DNA from: Rhizobium sp. Q54
Lineage (GTDB): Bacteria > Pseudomonadota > Alphaproteobacteria > Rickettsiales > UBA1997
DNA length: 34,595 nucleotides
Assembly: GCA_945871805.1 (NCBI GenBank)
Contig: CAMBXE010000016.1
Location: forward strand, 1 to 34,595
Reading direction: 5' to 3'
Shown here: in pieces, positions 27,278-34,595 of the stretch
Numbering within the stretch: position 1 is the stretch's first letter
How the letters are laid out: the number at the start of each line of letters is the position of its first letter
Made by a program: the position numbers and the translations under genes
Notes under the pieces: generated by a model
Database searches by the model: none
What the model was told of the DNA's origin: nothing
What the model saw: the letters and a program-made list of their open reading frames with translations, nothing else

Positions 27278-29563
27278 TTATTGCACTGAATCATAGTTGG
27301 CTCGCGACATCAGGTATTTGTAAACGATTAAATTTTCCATGATGCGTTGTACGTAATTTCTAGTTTCTGAATAAGTAATGAGCTCAATCCAATCAACCAC
27401 TTTGTCGATATCCTTCTCTTTGCGCGGATCATAAAATTCGTTAATCCAACGCTGCACCGCATTTGGCCCGGCATTGTAAGAGGCGATTGCCAACATTTCC
27501 GAACCATCGAAGCGAGTGATTAATTTTTTGATGTAGAAAGAGCCAAGACGAACATTGTAATGAATGTCGGTCGCGAGCTTTTGTTTGTCGTAGTTAACAC
27601 CAAGTTCTTTTGCGACTAATTTTGCAGTTCCCGGCATTAATTGCATGAAGCCAATTGCGCCTACTTGACTTACTGCCGTCGGAGCAAAACCACTTTCTTG
27701 CTTAACGATTGCATGCACTAAAGGAGCATATTCATCGTCAGCAATTTCTTTTACGATTTGGAATTTATCCTTGATGAAAAAGACATTTCGTTTGGCGGCA
27801 ATGCGCGAAATTCTTGCGTCGATTTGACGGTCACCAATTTCATTTGAGATCTTCATAATCACACCGATTTGCCCATCGGTTTTGGCGTTATTTACGATCC
27901 ATTCAAAAATCTTTGCGGCATTGGTTTTATCGCCAGTGACCGCAAGCAAGAAAGCAACTTGCGCAGCGCGCGCTTGCGAAATTCTGACCATGTCACTGTC
28001 GGTAATTTCTGGGTCTTTCGGCAAAATAATATCGTTTTGTGCGTTCAGTGGGTCGATTATGCGATGCTTGTGAATCGCCAATTGGCCGTAGAAAAAAATC
28101 GGATATTTAGTGCCGGCCTTGTACCACTCAGTTGCCTGCTGTTTATCGCCCGCAGCTTCTGCAGCCATGCCAAGCCAATAAGTCGCACGCGACAAAGTTA
28201 CTGGTTGGTTGACGTTGCGATAAAGATTGGCGAAGTGAGCGTAGCCATCTTTTGGTTTGTCGAGAAAGCGCAGCGCTATCCAGCCGGAAGTCCATTCCGC
28301 TTCCCAAAAATCTGCAGAAGTTTTTGGTAAATTATGCTCAGAAAATAATTTATAGGCGTGCTTGTACTTCTTTTGTTTGATCATCTCGCGACCGTAGAGG
28401 CGACGAAGATTCCACCATTTTTCAGGGAATTTAGAATCGCTGGGTAAGTTAAGCAGAAGATCAATCGCGTCATCAGCTTTGTCTTTGCTGCGATACCAAG
28501 TGATGCGGCGAAAAGTTAAGAGTTCATCTGAACGTAACGACCAAGGCACAGAATGAAAAATTTTATCGAGGTATTTTGGCGGATTTTTTTCTAACTCAGT
28601 TATGACTGCAAAGAGGGTCTGATAATCCTTGTTAACAAACTTATTGATGCGCTCGGCATCTTCTATTTTACCGTCCCACAGTAATCTCTTGCTGCGATCA
28701 ACGTGATTTAATTCGCTCAACTGATTTTTATATTTTTCCAGAAATTCTTTTTCTTCCGCTGTGGAAAAATTTTCTTTTACCCAAATATTTACGAGTAATT
28801 TCTGAATAATTTTGCGCTCTTTTTCTTTTTCTTCTTCAGAGGATTTGCTGCGAGCAAGAGCGTTAATTTTTGAAGTAAGAAGATAAATTTTTGACTCACG
28901 ATTTTCTGCAGGATTGCTGCTGAAATATTGTGCGGAGGTTTGGTAGGGGATGTCATTAGCAATCGCGACGCGCTCAACATTGCGACGAATATTATCAAGA
29001 TTTGGATAAAAAGGATTGTCGAGAGCGAAGCGCGAAATATCGCTGAAAGAAACTTTTTTTGGATCAATTTTGTCGCTAAATTTATTCCATAAAATCACAT
29101 CCGTTAGAGCGTCAGCCAGGGATATTTTTTTATCCCCCGTCTTTTGCGATTTCATTTCTTGGGCGAGGCGCAGAGCTTCGTCGTAATGTTTATTTTCGAT
29201 TGCAACTGTGGCTTTTTTTAGAATTTCAAGATCAGCCGCAGTGATTCCGCGCCAAAGTTTTTGTGAAATTAAAAATCTGGGTTCTCTCGGAGTTTCTTTG
29301 GGGGTCTCTGCCTTAGTTGCTTCAGCGGATTTTTTTGTTTGGATAGCTTCTGTCTTAATTGTTTTTGCGGGCTTTTTTTCTTGAGATTTTTTCGTCGTTT
29401 TTTTTACCGCCTTTTGTTTCGACGAAGTTTTCGTCGCGGTTTTTTTAGGAGTCTTGTTGTCAATTTTTGCGCAATGCGAATTCAGGCAGGCCTTCACCTC
29501 TTTTGCCTGAGCGGAAGTTGCCAAACACAAACACAGCAATAAGCAATTTAAGTTAAATTTCAT
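27278..29563 (-). CDS. slt: Soluble lytic murein transglycosylase (Slt family)
   Basis: This 761-residue periplasmic enzyme cuts peptidoglycan between MurNAc and GlcNAc to form anhydro ends. It has a Sec signal peptide (MKFNLNCLLLCLCLATSAQA) and then a Lys/Thr-rich low-complexity segment to about residue 95. A long alpha-helical superhelix follows, and then the C-terminal SLT domain. The catalytic Glu is Glu623 in HAIVKQESGFAPTAVS, followed by GAIGFMQLMPGTAK and LAIASYNAGPNAVQRW. The basic N-terminal segment is longer than in most relatives and could bind the cell wall. The start overlaps the msbA stop by 4 bases; the stop abuts purF. Confidence 0.94.
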   Translation of the reverse strand: MKFNLNCLLLCLCLATSAQAKEVKACLNSHCAKIDNKTPKKTATKTSSKQKAVKKTTKKSQEKKPAKTIKTEAIQTKKSAEATKAETPKETPREPRFLISQKLWRGITAADLEILKKATVAIENKHYDEALRLAQEMKSQKTGDKKISLADALTDVILWNKFSDKIDPKKVSFSDISRFALDNPFYPNLDNIRRNVERVAIANDIPYQTSAQYFSSNPAENRESKIYLLTSKINALARSKSSEEEKEKERKIIQKLLVNIWVKENFSTAEEKEFLEKYKNQLSELNHVDRSKRLLWDGKIEDAERINKFVNKDYQTLFAVITELEKNPPKYLDKIFHSVPWSLRSDELLTFRRITWYRSKDKADDAIDLLLNLPSDSKFPEKWWNLRRLYGREMIKQKKYKHAYKLFSEHNLPKTSADFWEAEWTSGWIALRFLDKPKDGYAHFANLYRNVNQPVTLSRATYWLGMAAEAAGDKQQATEWYKAGTKYPIFFYGQLAIHKHRIIDPLNAQNDIILPKDPEITDSDMVRISQARAAQVAFLLAVTGDKTNAAKIFEWIVNNAKTDGQIGVIMKISNEIGDRQIDARISRIAAKRNVFFIKDKFQIVKEIADDEYAPLVHAIVKQESGFAPTAVSQVGAIGFMQLMPGTAKLVAKELGVNYDKQKLATDIHYNVRLGSFYIKKLITRFDGSEMLAIASYNAGPNAVQRWINEFYDPRKEKDIDKVVDWIELITYSETRNYVQRIMENLIVYKYLMSRANYDSVQ

Positions 29564-31317
29564 AGGTCTTGTGCGATCTCAAACTGCTTAAGATACAGAT
29601 TTGCGTAGGCACCGTTGCGCTCTAGCAATTCTGTGTGCGTGCCTTCCTCGACAACTTTTCCGTGCGAAATAACGACGATTTTATGCGCATGCATCACGGT
29701 GGTAAGGCGGTGTGCGATCACGACACAAGTGCGTCCTTTCATCAATTTCGCCAAAGCATCTTTGATTAATTTTTCTGAAATCGGATCAAGCGCGGAAGTC
29801 GCCTCGTCCAAAAGTAAAATAGGAGCATTGTAAAGAATGGCGCGAGCAATGGCAATGCGTTGACGCTGACCACCAGAAAGACGAATGCCATTTTGACCAA
29901 CGTGAGCGTGATATTTTTCCGGAAGTTCTTGGATGAATTCATCGGCCTCGGCCATTTTTGCAGCGCGAATAATTTCTTCTTCGGTCGCATCTTCTTTGCC
30001 GTAACGAATATTTTCTAGGATGCTGTCGTCGAAGAGCATTACTTCTTGATTCACCACCGACATTGAGCGGCGCAATGATTTTAAAGTGAGGTCGCGAATG
30101 TCGTGCCCGTCTAGCTTAACCGCGCCAGAATTCGGATCGTAGAAGCGCAGAATCATGCTCATGATTGTCGATTTTCCACCGCCAGAATGACCAACAAGTG
30201 CAACAGTTTTTCCGGCAGGAATTTTGAGATTAACCTCATTGAGCGCGAGCTTATTATCGACGTAGCCGAACTTCACATTTTCGAATTCGATATCGCCTTT
30301 TGCGTTCGTAATCACGACAGAATTTTCGCGATCTGCGATTGTAGGTTTTTCATCAAGAAGCGTGTAAAGACGAGTCGCCGCAGCAAGCCCTATCTGCACT
30401 CCAGAATTCATGTTCGACAAGGATTTTAGTGGCCGATAAGCCATCATCATTGCACCAAAAAACGAAAAGAAGGCGCCGGGCGTGGTTTGGCCGGTAATCA
30501 CTTGATGGCCGCCATACCAAATTACCGCGGCAATTCCGACACCGGCAAGACTTTCAACGAAAGGCGAAGCGATCAGCGAAATGCGCGAAATTTTTTTGCC
30601 CATTTTGAAAATAGACTCAGTGATCATCGACATTCTTCTTACTTCGAAATCCTCGCAGGCGTAGGCTTTAACCAGTTTTGAATATTGCAGAGTGTCACTC
30701 ATTTGGGTATTAAATTTCCCCGCCATTTCCTGATTTTTGTAGGAGAGGCTACGCAATTTGCGCCCGAGTTTGTAGATTGGATAGGCGGCGAGTGGAAAGC
30801 CGATAAAGGCAACAAGAGAAAGCTCTACGCTCTGCATAAACATCACCACGATTAGAGCGCCTAGGGTAAAAAACTGTTTTACGAAACCATTAATCGCAGT
30901 ATTAACCACGCCAACAACCGCGCCGATTTCACCAATTATCGACGCAATCATGTCGCCAGAAGATTTGCTGTGGAGCTTGATGATGTCTGATTTGATGTAA
31001 TGTTCGTAAAGTTTAATCCGCATGTCGGAAGTGATCCGCAGCGATAAAATATTCATCGTCAGAAGTTGAAAATAAGTGGCGAAGCCTTTCACCACCGTCA
31101 CCAGCAAAACCACCAAAGGAATTATCCACAAAGCTGAGGTATTTTTATCGACAAAAACCGAATCGAGTGCGGGCTTAATCAGCCAAGCGTTAAGTGCGGT
31201 CGTGCCAGCAATCACTAACATCAAAGACACCGAGATCAAAAATGTTCTCCAGTGCGGAAATACATTTTCGCGAGTGATGCGCTTAATGAGGTAGGGAGTG
31301 CTGTTGTAATCCTGCAT
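29560..31317 (-). CDS. msbA: MsbA-like lipid/LPS ABC exporter (fused permease and ATPase)
   Basis: This 585-residue half transporter probably flips lipid A-core across the inner membrane. The N-terminal half has six membrane helices (two between about 25 and 85, more at about 145-185 and 250-295). The ATPase half has Walker A GHSGGGKST (376-384), signature LSGGQRQRIAIARAIL starting at 480, Walker B ILLLDEATSALD (500-511), and a switch His in VVIAHRLTTV. LNAWLIKPALDSVF is typical of alphaproteobacterial MsbA. Another lipid substrate is possible. It is the first gene of the - strand run and is divergent from argS. Confidence 0.88.
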   Translation of the reverse strand: MQDYNSTPYLIKRITRENVFPHWRTFLISVSLMLVIAGTTALNAWLIKPALDSVFVDKNTSALWIIPLVVLLVTVVKGFATYFQLLTMNILSLRITSDMRIKLYEHYIKSDIIKLHSKSSGDMIASIIGEIGAVVGVVNTAINGFVKQFFTLGALIVVMFMQSVELSLVAFIGFPLAAYPIYKLGRKLRSLSYKNQEMAGKFNTQMSDTLQYSKLVKAYACEDFEVRRMSMITESIFKMGKKISRISLIASPFVESLAGVGIAAVIWYGGHQVITGQTTPGAFFSFFGAMMMAYRPLKSLSNMNSGVQIGLAAATRLYTLLDEKPTIADRENSVVITNAKGDIEFENVKFGYVDNKLALNEVNLKIPAGKTVALVGHSGGGKSTIMSMILRFYDPNSGAVKLDGHDIRDLTLKSLRRSMSVVNQEVMLFDDSILENIRYGKEDATEEEIIRAAKMAEADEFIQELPEKYHAHVGQNGIRLSGGQRQRIAIARAILYNAPILLLDEATSALDPISEKLIKDALAKLMKGRTCVVIAHRLTTVMHAHKIVVISHGKVVEEGTHTELLERNGAYANLYLKQFEIAQDL

Positions 31318-31395
31318 TTTAGATTTTTTACTTTAGATTTTGGGAATAGCTCACATTGCCAAATCAAAAATCAAAAATCAAAATTCAAAATTTCT
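31318..31395. promoter_or_regulatory. Divergent msbA/argS promoter region with A-rich direct repeats
   Basis: This short spacer must hold promoters for both directions. It contains a run of near-identical AAATCAAA-type units (31361-31390). No clear -35/-10 pair stands out. Confidence 0.4.
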
Positions 31396-33135
31396 GTGCT
31401 TAATATTTACTCTTCCTTCAAAGAAATTTTTTCTGCCGCCCTTACGCAAATCGCTGCCGAGCGTGCAATTTCAGTCACTGAAAAAGATTACGAAAATTTT
31501 ACCGTTGAGCCAGCAAAAGAAAAATCGCACGGCGATCTAGCTTGTAACGCGGCAATGGTTTTGAGCAAAAAATTTGCAATGAATCCGCGTGAATTAGCGC
31601 AAGAAATAATCAAAAAAATTTCTAGTGAAGATGTCGAGAGGCTTGAAATCGCTGGCCCGGGCTTCATTAATATTTCTTTAAAGCCGCAAATTTTTTACCG
31701 ACTAGTTGAGCAACTTCTCACCGAAGAAAATTTTGAATTTCCGAATCTAGGCCGAGACAAAAATGGCGTGAGTGAAAAAATAAATTTAGAATATGCCTCG
31801 CCAAATCCGACTGGCCCAATTCACGTTGGTCACACCCGCGGTGCGATTTACGGCGACGTGCTCGCGACTCTTTTGCAAAAAACCGGCTACGATGTTTTGA
31901 AGGAATATTACATTAATGACGCCGGCGCGCAGATTAATAATTTAATCAAGTCAGCTCACGTGCGTTACCGCCAAGCTCTTGGCGAAAAAGTTGAAATTAG
32001 CGAAGGTCTTTATCCGGGCGAATATTTGATTCCGATTGGCGTTTTACTCAAAGAAAAATTCGGTGAAAATTTGGCCGAAAACTCTCCGGAAGCTCGTGAA
32101 TTTGTTGTTGATTCAATGATCGATCTAATCAAGCGCGACTTACTCGCTCTTGGCATCAAACATGATAGCTATTTCTCCGAAAAAAAAGAACTGCACGACA
32201 AAAATAAAATCGAATCAGCGATTCAAATTCTTCGCGACAAGGGTTTAATTTTTCAAGGAAAGCTCGAGGCGCCAAAAACTGAAAAGGGCGTGGGAGCTTT
32301 GCCCGAGGGCTACGAAGATAATGAACAAACTCTTTTTCGTTCGACAGATTTCGGTGACGATCAAGATCGCGTCGTCAAAAAATCCGACGGAACCCCAACT
32401 TATTTAGCCGGAGATATTGCCTATTCTTTGAGTAAATTTGAGCGTGGTGCAAAAAAATTTATTATGCCGCTAGGCTGCGACCACGCTGGTTATGTCAAGC
32501 GTTTGAGTGCGGTGGTTAGTGCGATTTCAAATGGCCAGGCGCAAGTGAAAGTGATTCTGTGTCAAATGGTGAAATTTATCAAAAATGGTGAGCCGCTAAA
32601 AATGTCAAAACGCGCCGGAAATTTTATTACTGCGCGCGAAGTGATTGACGAAGTTGGTGCCGATGTTTTGCGCTTCATTATGCTCACCCGTAAAAATGAC
32701 GCGCCGCTCGATTTTGATTTGGCGAAGGTGATTGAGCAGTCGAAAGACAATCCTATTTTTTACGTACAATATGCGCATGCGCGCTGTTGCTCCGTGCTTC
32801 GCCAAGGTCCAGCCGTAGAGGGTAAATGGTCAGTATTAAGTGAGTTGAAAGACGAATCCGAAATTGAGCTCATTAAAAAAATCGCCAATTTTTCGCGCGT
32901 GATTGAAATGGCGGTAACTCATTTCGAGCCGCACCGTATTGCATTTTACCTGCAAGAATTGGTGGCAGAACTTCACTCTTTGTGGAATAAGGGAATGGAA
33001 AATCCTGGTCTAAAATTCATTATTCAAGACAAGCCCGAACTAACTCAGGCAAGGCTTGGATTAGTTTTGGCGACAAGAAAAATAATCGCCGAAGGTTTAA
33101 AAATTTTTAACATCAAAGCGCTGGAGGAGATGTAA
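31396..33135 (+). CDS. argS: Arginyl-tRNA synthetase
   Basis: ArgS charges tRNA-Arg. The 579-residue product starts at the GTG at 31396 (VLNIYSSFKEIFSAAL), which matches the normal N-terminus. A longer frame back to 31252 translates A-rich repeats and the msbA 5' end and is rejected. The N-terminal additional domain is followed by the class I HIGH motif as HVGH (143-146, in ASPNPTGPIHVGHTRGA) and the KMSKS loop as KMSKRAGNF. The anticodon-binding helical domain ends LGLVLATRKIIAEGLKIFNI. A SPOR-domain gene starts 3 bases after the stop; argS followed by a SPOR gene is a known alphaproteobacterial arrangement. Confidence 0.96.
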   Translation: MLNIYSSFKEIFSAALTQIAAERAISVTEKDYENFTVEPAKEKSHGDLACNAAMVLSKKFAMNPRELAQEIIKKISSEDVERLEIAGPGFINISLKPQIFYRLVEQLLTEENFEFPNLGRDKNGVSEKINLEYASPNPTGPIHVGHTRGAIYGDVLATLLQKTGYDVLKEYYINDAGAQINNLIKSAHVRYRQALGEKVEISEGLYPGEYLIPIGVLLKEKFGENLAENSPEAREFVVDSMIDLIKRDLLALGIKHDSYFSEKKELHDKNKIESAIQILRDKGLIFQGKLEAPKTEKGVGALPEGYEDNEQTLFRSTDFGDDQDRVVKKSDGTPTYLAGDIAYSLSKFERGAKKFIMPLGCDHAGYVKRLSAVVSAISNGQAQVKVILCQMVKFIKNGEPLKMSKRAGNFITAREVIDEVGADVLRFIMLTRKNDAPLDFDLAKVIEQSKDNPIFYVQYAHARCCSVLRQGPAVEGKWSVLSELKDESEIELIKKIANFSRVIEMAVTHFEPHRIAFYLQELVAELHSLWNKGMENPGLKFIIQDKPELTQARLGLVLATRKIIAEGLKIFNIKALEEM

Positions 33136-33138
33136 ATA

Positions 33139-33888
33139 GTGGAAGATTTCGGCTACCAAAAAACTTCAGATAAACAGGCGCTTCCAGGCGGAGCAAAGCG
33201 CGTGCTGCTTGCTTTCGCTGCTTTATTTTCCTTGGCGATTTTCATCTACATTGCGGTCAGCGCTTATTATTTTGTGCATCAGGATAAGGATTCAGATATT
33301 GAAACAATCATCTCGCCAGAAGGGCCAATCAAGGTTGTGGAAGAAGAAGTGAGCAGCGGAATTCAAGTCGATCACGCCATTTACGAAGATATTTTTGGTA
33401 ACAAACAAGCGGCGGCAAAACGTAAAGACGTGAAGATTCGTGCTCATCCTGAGCCCGCTTTGCCACCGGTGAGAGAGGCTGCTCCAAAAATAAAAGAGGC
33501 ACAAAAAATCGTTGTTTATTCAGCGGAAAAAAAAGAAGCGGCGAAAGATTTATTGGTTAAAGAAGTCGTCAAGGAGGCTGAGAAGCGCGACAACACTGCG
33601 CCGGCGCCGAAGGTGAAATCTGGTGGTAAAAAAATAGTGAGAGTGCAAATCGCCGCAATGTCTTCGCGCGACGCGGCGAGGGAGCATTGGCAAAAACTTA
33701 GTGGACATTATTCGTCAATTTTTTCTGACCTAAAGCCATTTATTGAGAAAGTTGATTTGGGAAAAAGAGGAATTTTTTTCCGCTTACAAGTCGGTAATTT
33801 TCCGAATCAAATCGAGGCAGAAAAATTTTGTGGCCAATATGTTGCACAGACCAGAAAAAATAGTGCAGACTGCATCGTTGTTGAGTAA
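33139..33888 (+). CDS. SPOR domain-containing membrane protein
   Basis: This 249-residue bitopic protein has a short cytoplasmic start, one membrane helix (about 22-45, VLLAFAALFSLAIFIYIAVSAYYFV) and a charged linker rich in Lys, Glu and Pro. The C-terminal SPOR domain (about 170-249) is recognised by KKIVRVQIAAMSSRDAAREH and RGIFFRLQVGNFPNQIEAEK. SPOR domains bind denuded peptidoglycan at the division septum, so a role in cell division or wall turnover is likely. It starts with GTG, 3 bases after argS. The gene is followed by an inverted repeat and a MITE. Confidence 0.9.
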   Translation: MEDFGYQKTSDKQALPGGAKRVLLAFAALFSLAIFIYIAVSAYYFVHQDKDSDIETIISPEGPIKVVEEEVSSGIQVDHAIYEDIFGNKQAAAKRKDVKIRAHPEPALPPVREAAPKIKEAQKIVVYSAEKKEAAKDLLVKEVVKEAEKRDNTAPAPKVKSGGKKIVRVQIAAMSSRDAAREHWQKLSGHYSSIFSDLKPFIEKVDLGKRGIFFRLQVGNFPNQIEAEKFCGQYVAQTRKNSADCIVVE

Positions 33889-33893
33889 AACCC

Positions 33894-33918
33894 AATTTTG
33901 AGCACCGTGCTCAAAATT
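33894..33918. terminator. Inverted repeat after the SPOR gene, possible terminator
   Basis: A perfect 12-bp inverted repeat (AATTTTGAGCAC / GTGCTCAAAATT) around one base starts six bases after the SPOR stop. The downstream T run is weak (CAAATTT), so termination is likely but not certain. Confidence 0.6.
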
Positions 33919-33927
33919 CAAATTTAA

Positions 33928-34076
33928 CCCAGATCCGTCATTAGAATTGCGCCATTATCTCTACTAACCCTTGATTCTATTGGCCTCGTTCTCCACTCCC
34001 CGGTGCGGTGCTCGTCCGAGACTAATAGAATCAAGGCTTAGCGAGATACTGTCACAATTCTAATGACGGATCTGGG
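33928..34076. mobile_element. MITE-like element, copy 4 (149 bp, internally shortened)
   Basis: It has the same terminal repeats as copies 1 and 3 but lacks about 29 bases from the central palindrome. The flanks are TTTAA on the left and TTTGA on the right, a 5-bp duplication with one change, so it may be older. It lies between the convergent SPOR and sdhE genes. Confidence 0.85.
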
Positions 34077-34116
34077 TTTGAGACTGAGCAAAGCCCGACG
34101 GTCTCGACAGCGCAGC

Positions 34117-34362
34117 CTAGATTTTGTGAAATTCTCTGATTTGTTGGACTAGCCCTTCGTATTGTTCGGGCGTGTTTTCTTTCGCCAAAATCCAGTCGTA
34201 AATTTTTAAATCATCCTCTTCCAAGAATTTTCCGAAGAGCTCGAGATCTTCGATTTTAGCGAGCTCGGACTCAGCAAAATCTCCGATTAAAAAATCAGTT
34301 TCTTTACAGCCGCGGTGGATTGATCGGTAGAGTAATTGTTTGCTTAGGTTCTCGGTACTCAT
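34117..34362 (-). CDS. sdhE: Succinate dehydrogenase FAD assembly factor SdhE
   Basis: This 81-residue protein resembles SdhE (DUF339/SDHAF2 family), which promotes covalent attachment of FAD to SdhA. The diagnostic RGxxE motif appears as HRGCKETDFLIGDFAE (residues 16-31), followed by FGKFLEEDDLKIYDWIL, the family's LLExxDxxLxxWL segment. Length is standard. In many alphaproteobacteria it neighbours recG or mfd; the upstream side here lies in a repeat array near the window edge. It is convergent with the SPOR gene. Confidence 0.85.
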   Translation of the reverse strand: MSTENLSKQLLYRSIHRGCKETDFLIGDFAESELAKIEDLELFGKFLEEDDLKIYDWILAKENTPEQYEGLVQQIREFHKI

Positions 34363-34401
34363 TTGGTAAAAAATTAAAATTGACCCCGCAACAAGTGCGG
34401 G

Positions 34402-34527
34402 GTGACAAGTTGGGAGTGCGGGGTGATAAGTTGGGAGTTTGGTGTAACAGACTGCAAGCCTGACGTGACAGAATGTGAGTGCGGCATGACAAACTGAGAG
34501 TTCGGGGCGACAGGCTGTGAGTGCGGC
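34402..34527. repeat. Six-unit degenerate 21-bp tandem repeat
   Basis: Units of exactly 21 bases start at 34402, 34423, 34444, 34465, 34486 and 34507, with a consensus close to GTGACAAGTTGGGAGTGCGG. The first unit follows a GACCCCGCAACAAGTGCGGG hairpin. Because 21 is a multiple of three, long frames stay open through it, including one on the - strand; I do not take these as genes. Confidence 0.88.
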
Positions 34528-34595
34528 TGTTAAAAAAATCTTGTGTCCCCCTCCAAAAAATCAATTCACTGGTGATCGGACGGATCTCTAAAAAC
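34528..34595. other. Window edge without recognised features
   Basis: I see no gene or structure in the last 68 bases. Confidence 0.4.

Noticed and set aside
34402-34527. CRISPR array
   Set aside because: Units are contiguous with no unique spacers and no cas genes occur in the window.
34304-34564. 86-codon frame on the - strand with 7-residue repeats rich in Ser, Pro and Arg
   Set aside because: It is the translation of the 21-bp tandem array read through part of sdhE in another frame.

Overview
The window looks like a chromosomal segment of an AT-rich alphaproteobacterium with a Rickettsiales-like, probably host-associated lifestyle. The 16S rRNA is alphaproteobacterial in sequence. The rRNA genes are split, with the end of 23S plus 5S on the + strand and a complete 16S about 5 kb away on the - strand; split rRNA genes are typical of Rickettsiales. 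Spacers carry many palindromic repeats, and several genes are decaying. LPS export (lptA, lptB, msbA) and BAM genes (bamD) show a normal Gram-negative envelope. purF and gshA show that more metabolism is kept than in the most reduced Rickettsia. Assignment to a genus is not possible by eye.

Layout. 1-790: 23S 3' end, 5S and a bidirectional terminator. 808-3822: bamD, an unassigned spacer, a DUF192 gene, then lptA-lptB. 3950-12387 (all - strand): a 1302-residue protein with two serine beta-lactamase-like domains around a possible TraB/ChaN-like domain, then holA, then 16S rRNA, then a second cytosolic beta-lactamase-like protein. The 16S is bracketed by a 26-bp complementary stem that fits RNase III processing. 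12573-15142: a tonB-exbB-exbD-PepSY energy-transduction/metal-uptake cluster, bounded by palindromic repeats.

15391-19825 is a decay zone. A response regulator and histidine kinase have collapsed into fragments, with a MITE-like element inserted in the kinase. It also holds a GIY-YIG gene, a truncated SulP transporter, a tandem 120-bp duplication and an interrupted outer-membrane protein gene. A 178-bp element with 5-bp AT target duplications occurs here and at 33.9 kb (two full copies, one shortened, one truncated).

19840-21803: gshA overlapping a class-I glutamine-amidotransferase-like hydrolase, followed by a convergent small membrane protein. 31317 down to 22271 is one tightly packed - strand run: msbA, slt, purF, pilD, ahcY, greA and a type IV pilin-like gene ending at a strong terminator. 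31396-33888 (+ strand): argS and a SPOR-domain protein. The window ends with sdhE and a six-unit 21-bp tandem repeat.

The most unusual content is the pair of signal-less serine-hydrolase proteins around the 16S gene, especially the tandem fusion, and the traceable history of MITE insertion and two-component-system decay.
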